Shown here in pieces: positions 1-5,457 of a DNA stretch of 13,086 bases. The translations under genes were made by a program, and so were the position numbers. The notes under the pieces were generated by a model. That model worked only from the letters and a program-made list of their open reading frames with translations, made no database searches and was not told the DNA's origin. The first letter of the stretch is position 1, and the number at the start of each line of letters is the position of its first letter. Source of the DNA: Pancytospora philotis (taxonomy: Eukaryota; Microsporidia); assembly GCA_023647555.1 (NCBI GenBank), contig JALRLY010000197.1, positions 1 through 13,086 of the forward strand, in the 5' to 3' direction.

Positions 1-204
1 GTATACCGCCGCCCCGACGCTGCCGTACTTCCGTGCCATTCTCGAGCAACCGTCAGCTTCGGCGGCGGATCCGTCATGGTATGGGGCGCTATAACATCCC
101 AAGGAGTCGGAGAACTTGTGTTTATCGCGTCGACTATGGATGCCAACTTGTTTATAAAAACCCTGGGAACCGGACTGCGCGAGACGGTCTATGCGCATTG
201 TTGA
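1..204 (+). pseudogene. Tc1/mariner-type transposase fragment (Tc1-A), cut at both ends
   Basis: Reading frame 1 is open from the window edge to a TGA at 202-204. It contains FGGGSVMVWGAITSQGVGEL (codons at about 58-117), the block found in Tc1/IS630 transposases between the first and second catalytic Asp, followed by a TMDANLFIKTL segment. The upstream catalytic Asp lies outside the window. The second Asp and the Glu would lie downstream but are missing, because the transposase reading stops at 198 where an LTR beginning TGTTGAGATG starts. The last Cys codon and the stop are therefore LTR sequence. It resembles the two other Tc1-type transposases in this window in the same block, but residues differ enough that it is a separate element. 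It cannot encode a working transposase. Family assignment is firm; subfamily is not determined. Confidence 0.85.
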
Positions 205-262
205 GATGCTCTCCTTTTTAAACCAGTATTGATTGGTCACTCTGGGATATTCCATATATGGA
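199..262 (+). repeat. 5' end of a gypsy LTR (64 bp, plus orientation)
   Basis: These 64 bases begin TGTTGAGATGCTC and are identical, base for base, to the reverse complement of 3849-3912. That second copy is identified as an LTR end by the polypurine tract and integrase beside it. The match stops abruptly at 262, inside a palindrome (see 3842-3867). Only the first quarter of an LTR of about 266 bp is present here. The rest of the LTR, the primer binding site and the leader that should precede gag are absent. It was probably the 5' LTR of gypsy-1 and lost its 3' part by deletion. Confidence 0.75.
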
Positions 263-270
263 TGTCGCGA

Positions 271-278
271 TATAAATA
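271..278 (+). promoter_or_regulatory. TATA-like box before gypsy-1 gag
   Basis: TATAAATA lies 5 bp before the first possible ATG (283) and 20 bp before the next in-frame ATG (298). If it works as a TATA box, the ATG at 298 or the one at 355 would be a more plausible start than 283. The match is exact but short and AT-rich, so it may be chance. Confidence 0.3.
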
Positions 279-282
279 ACGA

Positions 283-2159
283 ATGCAAATTTTACCCATG
301 CATTCTTACACCGATCTCCCAAACGAATCATTAAATATCAGTTCACAAAACGACATGGCGACAATGACAAAACTCGTTAAACCATTCCGCGGCCTCCCAG
401 ATGAGGATGCGCTAGTATGGCTTACCACATTCATCGTGATCGCTGACGCGAATGACGTTTCTATCTTCCGCCGACCGAAAATTTTTATCTGCTGCCTCCA
501 AGATGCAGCACTGCAGTGGGCAGCAGAGACTATTACGAACCATCCTGATCTAACCATCGATGAGATACTATCACTATTCAAGACGCGATTCTCGGGAACT
601 ATGGGAATCGAGAGAGCATTTTCACGTTTGACCCAACTATCAGAAATCCAGAATCAATCGGATATCGCGGCAGCAATCCGCGACGCAAACGTACTCATGA
701 AAGCTAAGTACATTAGCCTCGACTGCATCAAAGGTATCTTTGCATCTAAGCTCCCGGGGAACTTCAAGCCAATCATTCGCCAAGCGGTCCCATCGACACG
801 CTCGTGGCAAGAGTTTTCGAAGTTCCTCGAAGAGAACATTCTCCCATCACTAAGCGGGACTAGTACGCCAGTCCAGGGAGTGCTAACCGCCGAACTCTAT
901 CAAGCATGCCCGGCCCAGACTAGCTACCCAAAGCAGCCATATCAAGGAAAGCCAAGATTCCCCGGCAAAACATCAACGTTTAGCAAAACGTTCTCGAGCA
1001 AAAGATGTCCCCTACATGGCCCTGGCCATTCCCAGCAAGAATGCTACACGTTCAAACAGCTACGCGACCAGGGCTATAGCTTTAACCGCCAATCATCCCT
1101 GACAAACGCATGCGAAGCGTCTGAAGAGCCTTTTGATCTCAGGGCCGAAGAATCGAATAAATCGGATATGCCGTACCATTCTTCAACGTATTCTACGGGG
1201 GCATGCAAATCGATATCGCATAACCCATTCCGGCGGTGGGGGAATATCCAGGGAAAACACGTACCGGTGCTCATTGACACCGGCGCGGACACATCAATCA
1301 TCAACCAAGATTTGCTTCACCCGGCCAAAATAGCTATCACACCATCGGCAGCACGCGCAACATCCGCGTGCGGAGGTAACCTGAACGTCATAGGCTCATG
1401 CTCAGACATATCACTATCCATCGACAATGCGAACTATAATGTTCGCGGACTTGTTACTAAAGGCAAGCCAGATTATATCATCATCAGCGCAGACTCTATC
1501 GCCAAGCACCCATCACTTGTTACAAACCAGCTAGCTCTAGCATCCTCTATCAATCAGCACAATCGCACTCTTAATATCAACAGCATCCCACAATCATCAT
1601 TGCTCACCACCCTCCTATCTAACTATGCATCGATTTTCAGGCAAGATGTGCAACCAGACGTAAAATGCACATTAGGCAGTCACAGGATTGATCTCACACA
1701 ATCCCGCCCTATTAACGCGGGTAACTCACGGATCCCGCAGGCCTATGAACAAGCGATTGAAGACGAGATTCAGAAGAACCTTCGCCTCGGGATCATATCA
1801 GAATCAAATAGCGAATGGTCATCGCGCATTGTGCCAGTGAATAAGAAAGACGGGACCCTGCGAATGTGTATCGACTTTCAGCCCTTAAACAAGATCACCA
1901 AAAGAGACCAATATCCAATTCCACGCACAGACGACATTTTCGATGCATTGGGAAAGGCGAAGATCTTCTCAACACTCGACGCCACATCAGGATTTTATCA
2001 AGTAGAGATCGCTCCACAGGATCGCAGTAAAACAGCGTTCTCGTAGAAGGGCGGCCTGTACGAGTTCAATAGGATGCCCTTTGGACTCTGTAACGCGCCA
2101 GCCACATTCCAGAGAATCATGGATCGGATCTTTAGAAAAGAACGCAACTACGTACAGTT
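283..2159 (+). pseudogene. Ty3/gypsy gag-pol (gypsy-1): gag, protease and partial RT, truncated
   Basis: This is a single-frame gag-pol of an LTR retrotransposon. The first ~230 residues resemble a gag capsid region (blocks such as ALQWAAETI and LFKTRFSG). A zinc-knuckle-like CPLHGPGHSQQEC motif sits near residues 242-254. The aspartic protease shows VLIDTGADTSII with its catalytic Asp at residue 332. The RT begins around residue 475 and shows LRMCIDFQPLNK and FSTLDATSGFYQV (first catalytic Asp, residue 566). An in-frame TAG at 2044-2046 follows TAFS. The same frame then continues with YEFNRMPFGLCNAPATFQ, so this is one nonsense change without frameshift. RT homology ends near 2159, before the YxDD box, where a foreign LTR begins. 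RNase H and integrase are therefore missing. The start is uncertain among ATGs at 283, 298 and 355. It is not functional for reverse transcription. Confidence 0.88.
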
Positions 2160-2231
2160 TGTTTTGAAAAAACGCATAATGCCAGTCAAGATCTGGCATA
2201 AGTTGCGACTTTATTTTGCGCATTGCTTCTA

Positions 2232-2430
2232 CAGTGCTCCAAAAAACTGCGCAAGTGTGGTAAATTTTTCACAGGGGCTCGGTTGTCGCTCAGCGTCGTG
2301 CCTCCCGCGGCCGCCCACTGGTAAGTAAAAGTTCGCAAACGTGCAGACTGCAGTGGCACGACCCGCTGCCGGCCGCATGCACCAGCGGCCGCCGCAAGGC
2401 CATCAACACTTGCGCAGTTTTTTGGAGCAC
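2232..2430 (+). repeat. Left terminal inverted repeat, hairpin-forming
   Basis: This matches the reverse complement of 3520-3716. The outer ~120 nt are nearly identical and the inner part is more diverged. Within this end, 2234-2258 and 2406-2430 are perfect inverted copies of 25 nt, so the whole end can fold into a long stem. A second nested stem pairs GTCGTGCC (2295-2302) with GGCACGAC (2355-2362). GC-rich blocks with GCGGCCGC lie in the loop. Confidence 0.85.
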
Positions 2431-2471
2431 TTGCTTTGCTAGTGCTTGTGCAAAATTTTTCAACGGAAAAC

Positions 2472-2479
2472 TATAAATA
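2472..2479 (+). promoter_or_regulatory. TATA-like box before the mariner transposase
   Basis: TATAAATA is located 20 bp before the preferred ATG at 2499, between the left terminal repeat and the coding region. It stands out as an AT-rich word in GC-rich surroundings. A transcription role is inferred. Confidence 0.4.
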
Positions 2480-2498
2480 CGAACGCGCAATCGACCCC

Positions 2499-3515
2499 AT
2501 GAGACGCATTAACGATGCTCAGAGAAGGGACGTCCGTGACCGGTACTCCCGCGGTCTCTCGCTGCGCAGTATCGCGCGCGAGACCGATTTTTCTCTGACG
2601 TCAGTGCGCAGAGTAACGGCCGACATGCGGCGTGGGCGCGCGGGCCAGCGCGGTGGGCGGCCTCGGCTCGTCATTGAACGCATCGTGCATATGGTCGCTC
2701 GCGCCGTGAATGTGCCCGGAGTATTCTCTGCGAGAAATGTCCGGGGCCACATCTACTTGCACACCGGCATGCAGCTGTCGCTCGAGACAGTGAGGCTGGT
2801 GTTGCGCGCGAACGGCCTCGTGTGCCGCAGGCGGCCTCCCAAGCCGCGCCTCACGCGCACGCACAAGATCCAGCGCCTGCGTTTTGCGCGAGGGATGCTC
2901 GGGGCGCCCGAGCGCTTCTGGGAGGCCGTCGTATTCAGTGACGAGTGCAAGGTCAACGTGCACGGGCCCGACGGACCGAGGACCATGTGGCTCCTGCCCG
3001 GCGCGCCCTCCCGCCCCGAGCATTTCCAGCAGACGGTGCCCTTCGGCGGCGGGTCGGTGATGGTGTGGGGCGCCATCACGTCGCGGGGCGTCGGGGAACT
3101 GGTGGTCATCCCCACGACAATGACCGCCGAGGTGTTCATCGACACCCTGCGGGTCGGGCTCGACGCGACGCGCCGCAGATACGGGTTGGAGCTGAACGAG
3201 ATCTTCCTCCAGCAGGACAACGACCCGAAGCACACGTCGGCGCGGGCCCAGAGGTACTACCGCGAGGCCGGCATCAGGGTGCTGCCATGGCCGAGCCTCT
3301 CGTTGGACCTCAACATCATCGAACATGTGTGGGCCGATGTCAAGTACCGGCTATTCAACGGTCCCCACCGGCCGGCCAGGAGGGAGGATCTGATCCCCGC
3401 GCTCCAGATAGTCTGGAGAGAAACGTCAGATGAGTTCATACGAAGGCTATATTGTAGCATCCCTCGCCGCCTCGCTGACGTAGTGCGTGCACACGGTGGC
3501 AACACGATCCATTAA
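2499..3515 (+). CDS. Mariner/Tc1-like DD34E transposase (open, 338 aa)
   Basis: This enzyme would cut and paste its transposon by binding the terminal repeats and inserting at TA. The N-terminal ~110 residues are a paired-type DNA-binding region: a first helix-turn-helix (around RRDVRDRYSRGLSLRSIARE), a GGRPR hinge, then a second helix-turn-helix (SLETVRLVLRANGLVCRRR). The catalytic core has FSDECKV (Asp 148), LQQDNDPKHT (Asp 240) and IIEHVW (Glu 275). The 34 residues between the last two give DD34E. FGGGSVMVWGAITSRGVGEL is conserved. The frame is also open upstream to an ATG at 2436, but homology starts at MRRINDAQRR, so 2499 is preferred. Length is normal for the family. One oddity: the usual SPDLNPIE around the catalytic Glu reads SLDLNIIE here, with two prolines lost, which may weaken activity. 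There are no stops or frameshifts. Confidence 0.88.
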   Translation: MRRINDAQRRDVRDRYSRGLSLRSIARETDFSLTSVRRVTADMRRGRAGQRGGRPRLVIERIVHMVARAVNVPGVFSARNVRGHIYLHTGMQLSLETVRLVLRANGLVCRRRPPKPRLTRTHKIQRLRFARGMLGAPERFWEAVVFSDECKVNVHGPDGPRTMWLLPGAPSRPEHFQQTVPFGGGSVMVWGAITSRGVGELVVIPTTMTAEVFIDTLRVGLDATRRRYGLELNEIFLQQDNDPKHTSARAQRYYREAGIRVLPWPSLSLDLNIIEHVWADVKYRLFNGPHRPARREDLIPALQIVWRETSDEFIRRLYCSIPRRLADVVRAHGGNTIH

Positions 3516-3519
3516 ATTT

Positions 3520-3716
3520 CTTCCAAAAAACCGCGCCAATGTTGGTGGCCTCGGCGCGACCGCTGGCGCATGACGCCGGTAGCGGCCTGCACCACTGCAG
3601 TCTGCATGTTTGCGAACTTTCATGTACCAGCGGGCGGCCGCAGGAGGCACGACGCTGAGCGGCAACCGAGCCCCTGTGAAAAATTTACCACACTGGCGCG
3701 GTTTTTTGGAGCACTG
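3520..3716 (-). repeat. Right terminal inverted repeat, hairpin-forming
   Basis: This is the inverted copy of the left end and terminates in GGAGCACTG followed by TA. The arm at 3690-3714 pairs with 3523-3543 in inverted orientation. The core AAAAAACCGCGCCA is common to both arms, with one mismatch just after it and a degenerate inner tip. The nested stem of the left end is only partly kept here. Confidence 0.82.
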
Positions 3717-3841
3717 TAACTCTGGAGGGAAAATTTTTGAGAAACAAAAAAAGAGAATTCAAAGCAATTTAATGTGTTAAGAGAAGACTCTGGCTTCTCA
3801 GAAGATGTAATAAAGTTCTTATCTAGCATCATTTAATGAAG

Positions 3842-3867
3842 GGGATATTCCATATATGGAATATCCC
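3842..3867. repeat. 26-bp perfect palindrome in the gypsy LTR
   Basis: GGGATATTCCATA is followed immediately by its exact reverse complement, with no spacer. It lies 46-71 nt into the LTR read on the minus strand. It could be a binding site for a dimeric regulator in the LTR promoter region, or a cruciform-forming site. The left LTR copy keeps only the first 19 of the 26 bases. Confidence 0.85.
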
Positions 3868-3912
3868 AGAGTGACCAATCAATACTGGTTTAAAAAGGAG
3901 AGCATCTCAACA

Positions 3913-3922
3913 TCCCCCTCTC
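3913..3922 (-). other. Polypurine tract of gypsy-2 (plus-strand primer site)
   Basis: On the minus strand this reads GAGAGGGGGA directly before the LTR start TGTTGAG and 9 bp after the integrase stop. That is the standard place for the polypurine tract that primes second-strand DNA synthesis in LTR retrotransposons. It fixes the orientation of gypsy-2 and the LTR boundary at 3912. Confidence 0.8.
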
Positions 3923-3931
3923 AAACCAGAA

Positions 3932-4285
3932 CTACAGTGCCTTAAGCTGCACAGCATGTCGTTTAACGACCTTTCCTTGACAATCAATCAAATAAGTGTC
4001 ACGCTCCAGGGCTTCTTTCACAACACCCTTTTCCTCGAACCTCGGTTCGTTCTTGGTCCTCACCGGTAGCTTTGCCAGTAGGACATCTTGCCCAACTTTC
4101 AACTCTGGGTGGACTAAAGCCTTATCATCAAGCTGAGCAAGCCGTTGCTAGTGAATTCTTCTCCGCAGCTCGACCCAGTTCTCTGGTTTGCACGCTTCCA
4201 TTGGTGACATCTCGAGAGCTGAGTGCCACGACTGGTTGTAGGCTGCAATTACCTTTGCTAGCCTTGCATCAATGGGGGTAAGCGG
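3932..4285 (-). pseudogene. C-terminal part of a gypsy-2 integrase, truncated and with one stop
   Basis: Minus-strand reading starts near 4285 with LTPIDARLAKVIAAYNQSWH, followed by SALEMSPMEA, which matches the region after the catalytic core in Ty3/gypsy integrases (the YN...H...SP.EA block). An in-frame TAG at 4148-4150 follows ELRRRIH. The frame then continues with HPELKVGQDVLLAK, resembling the C-terminal GPY/F-type module, and ends at TAG 3932-3934. The catalytic triad and zinc-binding N terminus are absent: homology ends where the LINE begins. The rest of this integrase is not found on the other side of the LINE. It is non-functional. Integrase family membership is clear from these motifs and from the adjacent polypurine tract and LTR. 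Confidence 0.78.
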
Positions 4286-5411
4286 ACACAGACGAAAAGT
4301 CGATCGTATTTCTCGGAGTAAGAGTAAGCTCCGAGACCCGTTAGAACAGAGTGAGGCGAGTGGTAACGAAGACGTGCAGGTGGTCCCTGCCGCTGCCACT
4401 CCACGCCCAGGCCTACATGGCCAGTTGTGCAAATTATGCGCATGCCCGGAAGGGAGGGACGTAATAGGCTACCTGAAAGACAGGATAGCAAGCCTCGAAG
4501 CTCTGGTAAGGGATCTTTCCCTTAAAATAGAACGCAACAGTGGTGAAAGCCCACTAGAAAATGCTAGCTCTCAACTAGCCAATGAAAACTTTTGCAGCGG
4601 TGAAAATTTTACCACGGCAGGCAACGGGGAAACCACTCCCCAAACCATAAACTTGGCGGAAATCCTCCAGCTCAAGAACTCCACCAAGGCCTTCAGGCCA
4701 GACCTCGCAGGGAGCGATCTAAATAACCTGGAAAGGCCAAATAAAAAATTTAAAAAAACGGTTAACTGTTCAAATTTTCCACCAGGGCGCTCCAACCCCA
4801 CTATGGACAAACCCAGTGAACCTATTCCTGGCAAGGGCTCAGTAGCCCAAAAGGCCCAAACTCCTGTTCCCAAGTCTACGGAAGGGAAAAGGAAGGCGCG
4901 CCCAGTGGGTACAAAGGAGGACTTCTTCTCGCTGGTGCCCATAATCCCGCCCGAACCGACCAAGTTCAAAGTGGTAAAGGTGCAAGGAGTCGAAAAGCTC
5001 GGCCTTCAAGCCTTGAAAGCGACGCTAGAGGCTCAGCTTAGCCTCAAGAGGAACCAATACAATGTGATCTGCAGGAAAGGCGAGTTTGCCTACCTGCTGG
5101 TCAACAGCACCCTACTGACAGGGGGAAAAGAGGAGACAGCGAACATTATGGCGTGCCCTAGAGTATCGGCCTGCTCCCTCGAGGAACTGCTAGCTTGTAG
5201 TGACGCTCTTCTGCAGGGTGCACAGGCAATCACTAGTTGCAAAAAGATCCCAATAGGACCGCTGCGCATCGCGGCAGAACTAATCATTAAAGCTCTAGCT
5301 AAAGAGCAGATTGAAAAGCTGACGTACCTCGCCACCAAGAACGAGAGCACTGATCAGCTAGACCAAACGAACGAGTGTGGGGGCACGACGCCCCCAACCC
5401 AATTAAATTAG
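4272..5411 (+). CDS. LINE ORF1 protein, putative nucleic-acid-binding chaperone
   Basis: This is an open frame of 379 codons ending in TAG just upstream of ORF2. Its place before an endonuclease-RT ORF makes it ORF1, which in LINEs binds the element RNA. Visible features: a basic N terminus (RRKVDRISRSKSK), a short Cys cluster CKLCAC around residue 54, a likely coiled-coil helix (YLKDRIASLEALVRDLSLKI, about 66-85), a low-complexity middle with a KKFKK basic patch, then a more ordered C-terminal half (KFKVVKVQGVEKLGLQALKA onward). The first ATG (4272) lies in flanking integrase-derived sequence, and no other ATG precedes the conserved-looking part. The true start may have been lost by 5' truncation. 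I recognise no specific domain; an RRM-like fold for the C-terminal half is only a guess. Confidence 0.7.
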   Translation: MGVSGHRRKVDRISRSKSKLRDPLEQSEASGNEDVQVVPAAATPRPGLHGQLCKLCACPEGRDVIGYLKDRIASLEALVRDLSLKIERNSGESPLENASSQLANENFCSGENFTTAGNGETTPQTINLAEILQLKNSTKAFRPDLAGSDLNNLERPNKKFKKTVNCSNFPPGRSNPTMDKPSEPIPGKGSVAQKAQTPVPKSTEGKRKARPVGTKEDFFSLVPIIPPEPTKFKVVKVQGVEKLGLQALKATLEAQLSLKRNQYNVICRKGEFAYLLVNSTLLTGGKEETANIMACPRVSACSLEELLACSDALLQGAQAITSCKKIPIGPLRIAAELIIKALAKEQIEKLTYLATKNESTDQLDQTNECGGTTPPTQLN

Positions 5412-5442
5412 TTCAACTACAGGGTGTTTCGGTGGGGAGCTA

Positions 5443-5455
5443 CCCCCCCCCCCCC
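5443..5455. repeat. 13-base C homopolymer between LINE ORF1 and ORF2
   Basis: Thirteen consecutive C residues lie immediately before ATGCCGATGG, the first plausible ATG of ORF2. Such runs slip easily in replication and sequencing, so the copy number may not be exact. No other run of this kind is seen in the window. Confidence 0.9.
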
Positions 5456-5457
5456 AT

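Larger units (their letters stand above)
2232..3716 (+). mobile_element. Mariner-like (IS630/Tc1 superfamily) DNA transposon, complete
   Basis: The ends are CAGTGCTCC...GGAGCACTG and are flanked by TA on both sides (2230-2231 and 3717-3718), as expected for Tc1/mariner insertion. Length is 1485 bp. It carries terminal inverted repeats of about 200 nt, each of which can also fold on itself, and a 338-codon transposase. It is visibly richer in G and C than the LTR it sits in. It inserted into the gypsy-2 LTR and so is younger than that element. Termini, target duplication and an open transposase make it the best preserved element in the window. Confidence 0.9.
2160..3912 (-). repeat. LTR of gypsy-2 (minus strand), split by a mariner insertion
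   Basis: Read on the minus strand, the LTR starts TGTTGAGATG at 3912, directly after a polypurine tract, and runs through 3717. It resumes at 2231 and reaches CAAAACA at 2160, giving the usual TG...CA ends. Without the 1485-bp nested transposon and its duplicated TA, the LTR is about 266 bp. The 3' boundary is inferred: it is the TG/CA end nearest to where gypsy-1 RT homology stops. The piece at 2160-2230 also holds a short hairpin, ATGCCAG and CTGGCAT separated by 7 nt. In its 5' 64 bp it is identical to 199-262. No 5' LTR partner is in the window, so target duplication and LTR pair identity cannot be checked. Confidence 0.65.

Noticed and set aside
2044..2046. Stop codon reassignment (TAG or TAA read as an amino acid)
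   Set aside because: TAA and TAG also occur exactly at expected protein ends (3513, 5409, 9046, 13066), so they appear to work as stops here.
2160..2230. A second Tc1-type transposon end starting TACAGTTTG at 2153
   Set aside because: The TA-CAG word looks like a Tc1 end, but no matching inverted end is found. The segment fits better as the end of the gypsy-2 LTR, with CAAAACA on the minus strand.
2601..3326. Long open frames antisense to and overlapping the mariner transposase
   Set aside because: They are shadows caused by high GC in the third codon position of the real gene. They show no recognisable motifs, and the transposase on the plus strand has clear catalytic residues.
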